Below, piece after piece: positions 32,303-44,606 of a DNA stretch of 64,000 nt. The notes under the pieces were generated by a model. That model made no database searches and had not been told where the DNA came from. It worked only from the letters and a program-made list of their open reading frames with translations. Position 1 is the first letter of the stretch; each line of letters begins with the position of its first letter. Made by a program: the position numbers and the translations under genes. The DNA lies in contig WPDH01000268.1 of assembly GCA_019137255.1 (NCBI GenBank), forward strand, positions 143,605-207,604, written 5' to 3'. The stretch comes from Corinectria fuckeliana (taxonomy: Eukaryota; Ascomycota; Sordariomycetes; Hypocreales; Nectriaceae).

Positions 32303-34291
32303 ATGGCCCCTTCCAGTTCCAAGGAGAAGCGTCTCGCCAAGAAGGCCGCCGAGGGCAAGCTCAAGGGCAAGAAGGGCAAGAAGACCGATGAGGTCGAGCT
32401 CGACGCCTTCGGCAACCCCGTCAAGGACACTGACAGCCCTGCCACGTCCGGCGAGAAGATGGACGAGGTCAAGCGTCTGGCCGACCAGATGGACAAGCAC
32501 GGCATCTCTGACCGAGTCACCACCGGTGTGTTGGCGTCCACCTTCACCAGCAAGGATGTCAAGATCACCAGCACCAGCCTAGTCTTCCACGGCCGTGTCC
32601 TCATCACCGACTCCACCCTCGAGCTGTCCTACGGCAAGCGATACGGCCTGCTCGGCGAGAACGGTTGCGGCAAGAGTACTTTCCTCAAGGCTATTGCGGC
32701 CCGCGAGTACCCCATCCCCGAGCATCTCGATATTTACCTTTTGAACGAGGGTGCCCCTCCCAGCGAACTCGGCGCCCTCGAGTGGGTTGTCAAGGAGGCT
32801 GAGCTGGAGTTAGAGCGTCTCGACCAATTGGCCGAGAAGCTGCTTGAGGACGAGGGTCCTGAGAGCCCTGTCCTCATCGACCTTTACGACGTGAGTGTCT
32901 AGTCCCATTGCTATCATATAATCTACAAAATAGGTTACTAACCTACCTCTTCCTTCTAGCACATGGACAAGATGGACCCTTCCACCTTCGCTACCCGTGC
33001 CTCGCTGATCCTGACGGGTCTCGGCTTCAACAAGAAGACCATCCACAAGAAGACCAAGGACATGTCCGGTGGATGGAGAATGCGAGTCGCCCTCGCCAAG
33101 GCCCTTTTCGTCAAGCCTGCTCTTCTGCTCCTCGATGACCCCACTGCCCATTTGGATCTCGAGGCCTGTGTGTGGCTCGAGGAGTACATGAAGAAGTGGG
33201 ACCGAACCCTGGTCCTCGTCTCTCACTCCATGGATTTCCTCAACGGTGTGTGCTCCAGCATGATTGACATGCGCGGAAAGCAGCTCCTGTACTATGGAGG
33301 TAACTACGACTCGTACCACAAGACCCGGTCCGAGCAGGAGACGAACCAGATGAAGGCCTACAACAAGCAGCAGGACGAGATCGTTCACATCAAGAAGTTC
33401 ATTGCCAGTGCCGGTACCTATGCCAACCTTGTCCGACAGGCCAAGTCGCGTCAGAAGATTCTCGACAAGATGGAGGCCGATGGTTTCATCCAGAAGGTCG
33501 AAGAGGACCGAGTCTTCACCTTCCGCTTCGCCGACGTCGACAAGCTGCCTCCTCCTGTGTTGTCGTTCGACAATGTCACCTTCTCCTACTCTGGCAACCC
33601 CGACGACGACCTGTACCGCAACCTCGACCTCGGCTTCGACATGGACTCCCGAACCGCCCTAGTCGGCCCCAATGGTGTCGGCAAGTCAACCCTGCTCCGA
33701 CTAATGACCGGCAAGCTGTCGCCCACTGGCGGTTCCGTCACCCGCCATACTCACTTGAAGCTCGGCCTTTACTCTCAGCACAGTGCTGAGCAGCTCGATC
33801 TGACCAAGTCCGCCCTTGATTTTGTCCGTGACAAGTACTCGGAGAAGTCCCAGGACTACCAGTTCTGGCGCCAGCAGCTCGGCAAGTACGGCCTTACTGG
33901 CGACTCCCAGACTGCCTTGATGGGCACCCTGTCCGAGGGTCAGAAGTCGCGTATCGTTTTCGCCCTGCTCGCCATCGAGAGCCCCAACATGCTGTTGTTG
34001 GACGAGCCTACCAACGGTCTAGACATCCCCACCATCGACAGTCTGGCGGATGCCATCAACGCTTTCAGTGGAGGTGTTGTCGTGGTGTCTCACGACTTCC
34101 GGTAAGTTTCATCTAGTCCACGAAATCTCCTTGACTCGGGCAGCCTCACTAACGATTGGAACAGATTGCTGGACAAGATTGCCAAGCAAATCTTGGTGTG
34201 CGAGAACCAGACCATCCGTCTGTGGGAGGGACCCATCGCGGACTACAAGAACTACCTGCGCAAGAAGATGATCTCAGCCGGTGCCGTCTAA
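32303..34291 (+). CDS. ARB1: ABC-F ATPase ARB1 (ribosome biogenesis)
   Basis: Exons 32303-32890, 32960-34101 and 34165-34291 give 618 aa. The protein is a soluble twin-ATPase of the ABC-F class, orthologous to yeast Arb1 and human ABCF2, which shuttles between nucleus and cytoplasm and acts in 40S and 60S maturation. A Lys-rich N-terminus (about 1-30) is followed by ABC domain 1 with Walker A GENGCGKST (about 118-126), signature MSGGWRMRVALAKALF and Walker B LLLLDDPTAHLD; a charged linker; and ABC domain 2 with Walker A GPNGVGKST (about 432-440), signature LSEGQKSRIVFALL and LLLDEPTNGLD. No membrane span is present. The intron positions preserve the frame (phases 0 and 2). The CT-rich leader suggests strong growth-linked expression. 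Confidence 0.95.
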
Positions 34292-37076
34292 ATGGCGCCG
34301 GGGAGATGAGGGAAATTGAGCTAAATAGAGGGTTCTGTCCACCGCAAAAGTGGTGTTGATGACATGGTGGGTATTTTCATGGGAAAGCAGGGCAGGCGGC
34401 GAGTCATCCGGATGATGATGTGAGACGACGCTACCACGAAGCCGACGCATGGGCATTGCCTTGATATAGAGAGGCATAAAGCGTCCATGAAGATATGGGA
34501 TTATTTACGGGATAGAATTGTTGCTTTCTTTGGGTTTGAATACCTAGAAGGTTTGATTAGTATGAATTGCATTGGGTTCAAGCACCCATAACAAGACATC
34601 TGTTTCGTGATGGTGAATTGTGAAGTTGGTGCGTTCTCCTTGTCGTAAGAGGAAATGTGCATCGCTCGGTTTGCCCAAGAGGCTGCCCACGGCATGACGT
34701 TGAGTTTTCGTAAGCAAAATGTATCATGTTGCCGGATATGGGATATGCGCGACACGTGTCAGATGAAGGGGTTGCTGAACCTCAACTGGGTTGGCGCGAT
34801 ACGCTCTGGCTTTGAGCTTCGAGATGGTATTTTTCTGTCCATCGCGCGGACTAGTTGTACATAAGTAGGTAATTAGTAGACGTTTTGATATGGGCCTCGT
34901 ATGACTCGCGGGGTCATATTAGGAAGCTAGGCAGAGAACCGGAGAGAGCGTGTCACCATGGGAGGCTGTGATACTCGACGGTGGATTCCAGAATTTCTTT
35001 GAGTGAGGCTTCCCTTGCGTGCCTGTTTGCAGGGGGTGGCTGGGCTGAAGGAGGCTTGCATCCATGGGACGAGGTGGGTAATCATAGCCCGGTAGTTGAA
35101 ATGTCTGGCAATGTGTTCGTACGCGATTGACCCATTTGTTGATGATGATGGGGACAATGGGAATTGCATTGTAAGACTGTCCACTGAAGGTGTTGGTATG
35201 GGCTTGAACTACACTACCATGTTCTTCGCTTTTGCAGTCCCAACGCTCTTGTTTGTAGTTCCCTGACTGCTCTACCTTGTTGATAGCGAGACTATGTTTG
35301 AGGAGAGAGAATAAATTAGAGAGGGAAAATTGTAACATGACCTACAGCGTACCTAAATAGCAAGATCTTATTTTTGCTACCATGCTCGAGATTCGGGAGA
35401 CAGTTAGACCATCTCGTCACCGAGACACCATTGCTGGCCCTCTCATCCAAGACGACTCGTCATCTTTTTCCCCAAAGCCTGGATTTACCCTACACAAAGG
35501 ACACGGCGTTGAGATTTCCCCGCCCAACTCCCGCGGTGCCCGGGCGACAGACTTCCAAATGGGGCTAAGGCGATTCGTTAATTCCCGACCCACATGGGGC
35601 CGGCGACGAACGGGCGACAGGGACGGGACGCAGCGGATTCGGGGGAGTGTTTGTGTGTACTGGTACCTGTGCAGTATTACAAGAGGCAAGGGAACATTCT
35701 GGATGGTGATGTGGATTATACCGTACTTCGTACAAGGGATTTATTAGACTAAGTACTTAGTGGTTCGGGCGTGGGAGATGCCAAACTGAACCCAGGGCAG
35801 CCGGCCTGCCCCGTTCCGTGGAGACGTGGACTGGCGTGGAAGCGTGGAGACGGTTGGCGGCAAGGCGCCCCGGGTGTTGTGCCTTGCCTCCGTAATTAGT
35901 ACTACTAGTAGGAAGCAGCAGTACATACGTACCTAGTCGAAGTACGTACCTGGGCTCCTGAACCCCATTTGTCCACCGTTACAGGGCTGGCAAGCTGGCT
36001 GGGTTCCGAGAGGTGTGAGTGAGAGGAGCGAGTGAGAGAATAGAGCGACGATCGGGTGGGCGCACACACCCACCACATGGCCGCTGGCTGGGCCTTCACA
36101 AAGCAATCCACCAGATCCAAGAAGGCAGAGAACCCCCAAGGACAGATCCGCTGGGCCCCCGGCCTTCATCACCGAGAGTGTCCATGCCCCTCCGTTCGTC
36201 CATGCTCGTTTCCAATACCATGCCCGTTTCTCCTGCTCCCTTTGTGTAGCGTAGCGGAACTTGGGCATTCGAGGTATCCGCGCGGCGTATCATCGTCACA
36301 TCCATCCCGTATTCTCCTCTCAACCCAGCATTCCCACCTCCACCCATAGTGTCCGCCCCCCATCACCGCCCTCTAAATCCTTCTTTCCCTATGCTCCTCC
36401 GCTCCCCTTGCTCCTCCCACTACCTGCCTACCTAGCTAAACCTCGTTGACGTGTCTCACCAAGCCTCCGCCTCCACCCACCCTCCTCCATCGTCAACCCT
36501 CTCAGCCCTCAACTTCGTCAGCCCTGGACTCTCTACCCTCAGTTGCAAGTTCCCAACCCTCAATTCTAGAAACTGGAGCACGCTTCTGCTCGACCACCGC
36601 ATAAACCGCTCCCATAGCCATTCCCTCTTCCTCCACCAACCGCTACTCCCCATTGACTCTTTGACTCGCTCGCTCCCTTTGCCTATCGGAACCACCAGAG
36701 CTCGGCTCGAGTCGCCACCGAGCAACCCCACAACGCCAAAGACCCTGTCCTGCTTGCACCTTCGCGTCCACGAATCCCCATCGGTCTCCTGTCGTCGCGG
36801 CTCGCTGCATCCTCGTACACGACCACCGGCGGCATTGACCGAGAATCAAGCATTATCCGATTCGACTCGTGTTCGCATTGCGACTCTCGACACTGCGCGC
36901 ATCCTCCCTCTCCTCCATCCCCCACCTCCGAATCCCCTCGCCGCGTCGCCGCACCCGTGCACATGGGTCCTCAGACCTGAATACCTTCGGTCGCCGACAC
37001 AATCCCTCTCTTTCCCCCTTCCTGCTTCTTGCTAGTGCTTTTGGCTGCCTCGGGTTGCCTCGAGTACTAGTCCAGC
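34292..37076. other. Long intergenic region: ARB1 3' flank and INO80 leader
   Basis: About 2.8 kb. The first part is moderately AT-rich; copy B of a dispersed repeat lies at about 35234-35345. From 36.3 kb to the INO80 ATG the plus strand is CT-rich without an ATG-started family-like frame, which fits a long 5' leader. Open frames here (up to 194 codons, Pro/Ser-rich, started by non-ATG codons) are composition artefacts. Confidence 0.45.
35234..35345. repeat. Dispersed repeat copy B (degenerate, possible transposon end)
   Basis: Partner of the stretch at 9454-9575, with shared blocks CAGTCCCAA, CTCTACC, ATAGC, AGAC.ATGT.T and AGGAGAGA, then CCTACAGCGTACCTA. On the minus strand it reads TGTTACAATTTTC...CTATCAACA, beginning TG and ending CA as LTRs do. 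No retrotransposon genes adjoin it. Confidence 0.45.
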
Positions 37077-40000
37077 ATGGACAAGAACGGCTTCCACCCT
37101 CCGGTACTGCAGCGACCGCAGCGCAGAGGAGACGACGACGACGACGAGGGTGAGCCTCGTGGTTCTGAGCACCACCACCACCACCACCATCACCCTCCCA
37201 CCCGCGGGCGCGACGTGATGGGCGGCGCAGAGCCATCTCGCCCCGAAGCTGGGGGTGCGGTTGGTGCGACATCGACATCGACGTCGTCGGCGAATGCGCA
37301 TGCGACCGCGACTGCGACTGCGACTGCGACTGGGTCTGGATCTGGATCTGCGACTGCGAATGCGCACCGGCACTCCACCTTCAGCCTGCGCTCCCCCAAG
37401 CAGCAGCAGTCCGAGTTCCGGCCGCCTCCCTTTCCCTCCCCCAGCCATAGCCACAACCATAACCACAACACCAATCTCAACAACACCAACTCCAGCAATA
37501 CCGCCCATCTTTCCCCGCCTCGCCCGGCCCTGCCAAATCCCTATATGCCCTCGTCCACCACGGGCTCAGCTGGCGGCCCCGTCGCTCCTCCGTCCCTGCC
37601 GCCCCCAGCTACTCTGGGCGGCTCGCCTCCTGCTGGAGCTCCTGGCCATCACCACCACCATCACCATCATCACCCGCACCAGCATCAGCCCGCCGCCGCT
37701 CCGCCTCCGTCCGCGTCGCCGCTGCATCCGCCCACCGGCTACTATCCTCCCTCCACCGCTGACGCCCACCACTCACGCGAAAAGCCTGCATCGCGCGCCT
37801 TCTACGATCCTACAACCGACACCACCAAGGAACGCAGGGTTTCGGACGCGGCGGGCGCCTCGTGGCACAACGCGCCGTCCGCCAGCACTCCCAAGGTACG
37901 TAAGGGGCAATGCAATTAATCCGCGGGTTTTACTTTCTGATTCCCGTGCCTTTTTTTTTGTCTTCATTTCTGCCCACGACCCTGAGGTCCATGGTTCGTT
38001 GTATTGTTCACGGCCTCGGTTGGTCTTGGCCCTTGACCCTTGACCCATTCATTCAAATCACTGCACACGGCCTCGCCCTAGCCAGAAGCCAGACGCCAAA
38101 ACGCCAAACGCCAGATTTGCTTGTGCTGGCCTCGACTACCCATCACGTTCCCCATCGCCTCCTTCCAGCTCCCAACTTAATCAATCACTGCACCATCCCG
38201 CACCCCATTTTTTCTCCTTCATTTCTTCTTTCAGCATCAACGCCCCAATCCCATCCCATCCCATCCCATCCCCATCCCCCATCTCGCTCCTCATCTCCCA
38301 TCTCCTCGCATCATCCTCCCCGACTACCCGTCACGTCGCCCGAATGCTGACCTGAATTTTTTTCTCCACCACCAGGCCCGTGAGCCTTACAACTATTCAC
38401 AGCCGACCGACCAGCACGCTCCCCCCTATTACAACGGCTCCTACACCTCGCCTCGCGCATCATCCTCATTCAATCGCTCCCGTAGCCCGCTGTCCCATCC
38501 GCACCCAAACTCATCGGCTGGGCCTAACAGTCCCCCGGCGCGACAGCCGCTTATGGCCTCTCCCAGCCTGAGACATGGTCCGCCGCTCAGCATGAGCTCA
38601 ACTACCAACGGGGCTTCCGCCCTTACGCCTCGCCCCCGGTCTGACCTGGCTGCACCCTCGCCTCAAAGGCCGCCTCCCACCTCAACAAGCGTAGGCCATC
38701 TCCAATACCCGTTGCATGCATCAAAGCTAACCTTTTACAAGACTCCTAGCCGAGCCGACCCCATGTCCTTCTCCAATATCCTCTCCAGCGCCGAGCCGGC
38801 TCCAAAGCCCCGGGAGCCCACTCCAGTTGCCGAGGAACGCGACCCGAATCCTTCCACTGAGCCCGAGCGGGAACCCGATCGAGAATCTAAGCGAGAGGCG
38901 AAGCGTGAGCAAAAGCGGGAACTCAAGCGGGAGCTCAAGCGGGAGCTCAAGAGAGAATCCGAGAAGGCTGCTGAGAAGGAGCTTGATCGCGACAATGACA
39001 CCGAGGTCGATAGAGATGTCGAGACGGAACCTGAGCGCATCCCCATCAAGGGCCGACAACCCGTCACTAAGAAGAGGGGCGGCCGCAAGTCCACCAAGGG
39101 CCGGGCCTCCGACATTCGGGAGGCGGCCACTCCCAAGAACGGACGAAGGTCATCTATTAAGAAGGAGTCACCCACCCCTCGTGTTCCTGTGAAGCGACAG
39201 GCAAACGGCCAGCCGAAGCAGAAGACTTGGTCTACCGAGATGGAAAAGAAGATACAGAATGCCGAGGCACAAATCGAGAACAACGTCGCCTCTCTCGACG
39301 CTGACGAGTTTGATGTGCAGCAATACATGGAACGTGCCCAGAAACGCCGACGCGTCATGGCCGACTTGGATAAGGAGCAGGGTCGTCTCCGCCGAGACAT
39401 TTATGCCACCACGGCTAGTAAGAAGCTCGTGACGCACTCGGAACTCGGTAAGCGGCGATACGATGACGTTTTCTACGATGAGGCTCTTCACGAGGTCCGC
39501 GAGCAAGAATTGTATGCTGAGAAGGAGCGCAAGAAGGACATGCAGCGCAAGCGTCGTCGTGAAAAGTCCATGGCTGTCACCATGGAGCAAAAGGAGGCCG
39601 CCCTTGCCCGGGCGGAAGCTGCTGAGGATGAGGAAGAACGCCAGAGGCACCTCCGTGATGCAGAGCGGGCTAGCAAGAAGGCCCAACAGACCAAGCTGAT
39701 CTTGCAAAAGGGTATCAAGGGCCCTGCACGAAACCTGGAACTCAACCTTGAGGGCGGAACCATGTCCTCGTTCCAGGCTTCCGACATCGAGTCTGGTGCA
39801 GGAGGTGCAGGTACCGCCGCCGGTAGTACTGGTGAAAAGGCTACCGGCGAAAAGGGCACCGCCCGCAAGGGCAAGGGCCGTGGTGGACCACGTCCCAAGA
39901 AATCCAAGGAGCAGAAACAGGCGGAGAAGGACTCTGCCGAGGCTGCCCAGGCTGCTCTGGATGCTGGCGAGGAGCTTCCTCCCAAGGACGAGACCCGCGT

Positions 40001-43000
40001 CCGCATCAAGATCAAGAAGTCCAAGGGTGGCGACCCCGACGCTGAAAAGGACAAGGAGCCCAAGGAACCCAAGGAAAAGGACAAGGACAAGCAGAAAGAA
40101 AAGGTCGACGACATCCCGGAAAACGAGAAGAGATTCCTGTCCAAGGGCTACAACCAGATCTACGACCAAATTTGGCGAGACATGGCCCGTAAGGATGTCA
40201 ACAAGACCTTCAAGCTGGCCGTCGATTCATACGCTACTAAATCTTCCAACCTTAAGAAAACGGCTATTCTGGCGTCCAAGGAGGCCAAGCGATGGCAACT
40301 GCGCACTAACAAGGGTACCAAGGACCTTCAGGCTCGCGCCAAGCGAGTTATGCGTGACATGATGGGCTTCTGGAAACGCAATGAGCGTGAGGAACGAGAC
40401 CTTCGAAAGGCGGCGGAGAAGCAGGAGATTGAGAATGCTCGAAAGGAGGAGGCTGATCGCGAAGCCGCTCGCCAGAAGAGAAAGCTCAACTTCCTCATCT
40501 CCCAGACTGAGCTCTATTCTCACTTCATCGGCAAGAAGATCAAGACAGACGAGGTGGAGCGAAGCACCGATAACCCCGATATCGCCAAGGACCCTCACCA
40601 GATCCAGCAACATAAGTTGGCTGTCAACGAACCTACCGCTGTTGGCAGCAAGGTCACGAACTTCGAAAACCTCACCTTTGAAGAAGAAGATGAGGAGAAA
40701 CTGCAAGCTGCCGCCATCGCCAACGCTCAAAACGCCATCGCCGATGCCCGCAAGAAGGCTCGCAAGTTCAACAATGAAGATGAAGGCATGGACGAAGAGG
40801 GCGAGATGAACTTCCAGAACCCGACAGGTCTTGGCGACGTCGAGGTCGAGCAGCCTAAGATGATCAACACTCAACTCAAAGAATACCAGCTCAAGGGTCT
40901 CAATTGGCTCGTCAACTTGTACGAGCAGGGCATCAATGGAATTCTTGCCGACGAAATGGGTCTCGGAAAGACGGTACAGTCTATCTCTGTCATGGCTTAC
41001 CTTGCCGAGAAACACGATATCTGGGGCCCCTTCCTAGTCGTCGCCCCCGCTTCTACTCTGCACAACTGGCAGCAAGAAATCGCCAAGTTCGTCCCCGAAT
41101 TCAAGATTCTGCCGTACTGGGGCAGTGCTGGCGACCGAAAGGTTCTCCGAAAGTTCTGGGATCGCAAGCACACTACGTACCGAAAGGATGCTGCCTTCCA
41201 CGTGTGTGTCACCTCGTATCAGCTCGTTGTCTCAGACGTTGCATACTTCCAGAAGATGAGGTGGCAATACATGATTCTGGATGAGGCGCAGGCGATCAAG
41301 AGTTCGCAGAGTTCGCGTTGGAAGTGCCTACTTGGCTTCCACTGCCGAAACAGACTGCTGCTTACGGGCACGCCTATCCAGAACAACATGCAGGAACTAT
41401 GGGCCCTGCTCCATTTCATCATGCCGTCCTTGTTCGATTCGCACGACGAATTTAGCGAGTGGTTCTCCAAGGACATTGAATCCCACGCGCAGAGCAACAC
41501 GAAGCTCAACGAGGACCAACTGAAGCGTTTACACATGATTCTCAAGCCTTTCATGCTACGACGTGTGAAGAAGCATGTGCAAAAGGAGCTTGGTGACAAG
41601 ATCGAGCTCGACATCTTCTGTGATCTCACATACCGACAGCGGGCCTATTACAGCAACCTGCGGAACCAGATCAACGTCATGGACCTTGTCGAGAAGGCCA
41701 CCATGGGCGACGACCAAGACTCGGGGACTCTGATGAACCTGGTGATGCAGTTCCGAAAGGTCTGTAACCACCCTGATCTGTTCGAGCGTGCCGAGGTGAC
41801 GTCGTCGTTTGCCTGCACCTATTTTGCTGAGACGGCCTCTTTTGTTCGCGAGGGTAACAATGTTTCCGTGGGCTACTCAAGCCGTAGTCTTATCGAATAT
41901 GAGCTGCCTCGTCTCGTGTGGGGAGACGGTGGTCGCCTGTGGAAGGCTACTCGCGATAACAAGACGGCCGGCTGGCGGAACAAGGCCCTGAACCACATGA
42001 TGAACATCTGGACCCCCGAGAATGTCAAAGCCAGCACCGAAGGCTCCGACGCATTCTCCTGGCTTCGCTTCGCAGACACTACTCCTGCTGATGTCTACGA
42101 GGCTACACACCAGAGCCTGATCGACCGAGCAGCCAAGGAGCTGCAGAAGAGTGACAGACTTGGTTTCTTGAACGTTGCATACAGCGAGCCTGAAGACAAG
42201 AACTTTACACCTGCACATGCTCTCTTCCAGATCCGAGCTCGACAGAACCGGGAGCCCGTTGCTAATATCACCAACGAGGGCATCTTGAGGCGGCTGATGA
42301 GTGTTGCCAAGGCAGAGTATAACAATTCGGGCCTGGGACGTCTGGAGCCAGCTGGCAGGCCTCGGGCCTCCGCTCCTCCCATCGACATCTTGTGCAACAC
42401 CCGGAGTACTGCAATCGAACGTGAAAATATCCTGTTCAACGTCCCCATCCGTCGGATGCTATACGGCCCCTCGATCTGGGATGAAAAGGCCCTCGTCGAG
42501 AAGAAGGTCCCCTTGGACCTGTACCCTACGAGGGAGCTGCTACCCAAGCCTGATCACGAGAAGAAGCGCTTCACAAACATCGCGGTTCCGTCAATGCGCC
42601 GATTTGTTACTGACAGCGGCAAACTGGCTCAGCTGGATGGTTTGCTCTTCAAACTCAAGAACGAGGGTCACCGTGTTCTACTGTACTTCCAGATGACTCG
42701 CATGATTGACATGATGGAGGAGTACTTGACGTACCGCAACTACAAGTACTGCCGATTGGACGGATCTACCAAATTAGAGGATCGACGTGACACGGTGGCC
42801 GACTTCCAGACCCGCCCTGATATCTTCATCTTCTTGCTGTCGACCCGCGCTGGTGGCCTCGGCATTAATCTGACAAGCGCCGATACAGTCATCTTCTACG
42901 ACTCGGATTGGAACCCGACCATTGATTCACAGGCCATGGACAGAGCGCATCGACTTGGTCAGACTAGACAGGTCACGGTGTATCGTCTGATCACCCGCGG

Positions 43001-43501
43001 CACCATTGAGGAGCGTATCCGGAAGCGAGCCTTGCAGAAGGAAGAGGTTCAGCGTGTCGTCATTACTGGTGGCGGCTCAAGCGTCGACTTCTCGGGCCGT
43101 CGTGCTCCTGAGAACCGCAACCGCGACATTGCTATGTGGCTGGCAGATGATGAGCAGGCTGCGCTGATTGAGCAGCGAGAGAAGGAGATGCTCGAGTCCG
43201 GCGAGTTCGACAAGCAAGCCAAGAAGAAGGGCGGCAAGCGGAAGAAGGCCGAAGCCGCGGCCAGCTTGGATGAGATGTATCATGAAGGTAAGTCGATCGC
43301 CTATTGACCCATCGAAACACACTGACAAAATAAATAGGCGAAGGAAACTTTGACGACGGTTCCAAGCAGGCGCTTTCCGGAACGGCGACACCAGCCACGC
43401 CGGCTGAGAGTGAAAGCAAGGGCAAGAAGGGCAAGAAGGGTTCAAGCAAGAGAGCCAAGACGGCCAAGCAGCGACTCGCCATTGCTGATGGCATGGTTTG
43501 A
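37077..43501 (+). CDS. INO80: INO80 chromatin-remodelling ATPase
   Basis: Exons 37077-37895, 38376-43287 and 43338-43501 give 1964 aa, close to other filamentous-fungal INO80 proteins. INO80 is the motor of the INO80 complex, which slides nucleosomes and handles H2A.Z in the nucleus. The N-terminal 330 residues are disordered, with two poly-His tracts (about 32-39 and 189-197), an Ala-Thr run and Pro-rich segments. A charged Lys/Glu/Arg-rich region follows. The DBINO domain is at about 870-1000 (IWRDMARKDVNKTF, then KRKLNFLISQTELYSHF). The SNF2 ATPase runs from about 1110 (DEMGLGKT at about 1132, DEAQ at about 1241), is split by the roughly 240-residue insertion characteristic of INO80, and resumes with the helicase C domain (about 1690-1840; RAHRLGQTRQV). 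The first intron, 480 bp, is unusually long here and contains CCCAT repeats. The tail is Lys-rich and ends KTAKQRLAIADGMV. Confidence 0.96.
38248..38276 (+). repeat. CCCAT microsatellite in INO80 intron 1
   Basis: About five tandem CCCAT units, part of a CT/CA-rich tract inside the 480 bp first intron. Polymorphic length between strains is likely; no coding effect. Confidence 0.7.
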
Positions 43502-44014
43502 TGTAGACATGGACTCTCAGAGAGCGCCGGATTCGAAGGGCGCGTGTAATAATATACGCAAGGACGGGGCCGTCCGGATGGCCAGCGGAGTGAAGGGGAT
43601 CATTTGTACTTTGTGGCTTTGCCATTTTGGAGTGTCTGGTCGGGCATTTAGCTGCGTAGGCTTGGACGGGAGTTGCTAGACGAGGACACCTAAAAAGCCA
43701 AAAGACGACAGAAAGGGACTACGGCTCTTAGGGTTCAGGCGGGATTTGTAGTTATATTGATAGACAGATGATGAGTACATCACGTTTTAAGGAGTTTTAA
43801 TTCTTACCTGTTCTAACTATGTGATGGAGGCAGGATTATAGCGGACATCAGGACTACGTTGTATCAAAGCAAGTATTACGGTAGAGACATTAACTTTCGA
43901 CATGCATTGTTATTACGACCCTACTAGTAACTGTGCTTGAATACAAGCCACCAGGCATGCCAAGCCCGAACACGGAAGTCCGCCATAGTGTGAAAGTCGA
44001 GCGGCTTTCATCAA
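43502..44014. other. INO80 3' flank
   Basis: Presumed 3' untranslated region and spacer before the first tRNA-Glu gene. Nothing else is visible. Confidence 0.45.
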
Positions 44015-44109
44015 TCCGGTATGGTGTAATGGCTAACATTTCGCGCTCTCATAACTTGAGAGATTCATCTTGATCCGCGGAGCACAGGGTTCGATTCCCT
44101 GTACCGGAG
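44015..44109 (+). tRNA. tRNA-Glu (CUC) with 23-nt intron
   Basis: Acceptor arms TCCGGTA/TACCGGA, D-arm GTGT...GGC, anticodon stem TCGCG/CGCGG, T-arm CAGGG TTCGATT CCCTG and discriminator G. The loop starts CTCTCA, giving anticodon CTC; a 23-nt intron follows position 37. Intron bases TTGAGAG can pair with the anticodon-loop CTCTCAA-type sequence, the usual recognition pairing. A T5 terminator starts at 44120. Confidence 0.92.
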
Positions 44110-44501
44110 TGACTTTGTCTTTTTGAGGCTCTGTTGAGCTTGAGGTGGTGGCATAATTTTTGTCTTGTCGTTGTTGTGTTGCGCAGACAACTCTGGGGAA
44201 ACTGGAGAAGGAGGAGGAGGAGGGAGGGTGGGACTGAAGAGTTTGATTTTAGGTTAAGCGCGGAGAGGACATGTTTATTTAATATGCAAATTTATCAAGT
44301 TTCCCTCACCTCTCTCTATCTTAGTAACTGTACTATCTGGTTAGTCTAAGTGTAGAACTAAACTTCCTCTTATTTAAACAGCTTAAGCCTACTTGCCTTC
44401 TATCCTATAGACTTCGTAGAGTTACAACTTCTTCGTATATCACTGGTCATGATTGTTCCTAGTACCAAGCAGTAGAAGGATGAACCAACAGGCAAAAAGA
44501 A
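44110..44501. other. Spacer between two converging tRNA-Glu genes
   Basis: About 390 bp, with each tRNA's T-stretch terminator at its edge (44120-44124 and 44494-44498). The middle is AT-rich and shows no gene. Confidence 0.5.
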
Positions 44502-44596
44502 CTCCGGTACAGGGAATCGAACCCTGAGCTCCGCGGATCAAGATGAATCTCTCAAGTTATGAGAGCGCGAAATGTTAGCCATTACACCATACCGGA
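44502..44596 (-). tRNA. tRNA-Glu (CUC) with 23-nt intron, inverted copy
   Basis: Same structure and the same 23-nt intron as the gene at 44015-44109, on the opposite strand; the only difference I see is one base in the variable region (GCT for GCA). The two therefore form a near-perfect 95 bp inverted repeat. A T5 terminator lies at 44498-44494 on its strand. Confidence 0.92.
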
Positions 44597-44606
44597 CTGT
44601 GATTGG

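Noticed and set aside
36451..37035. 194-codon Pro/Ser-rich frame upstream of INO80
   Set aside because: Begins with GTG, low complexity, and coincides with a CT-rich leader.
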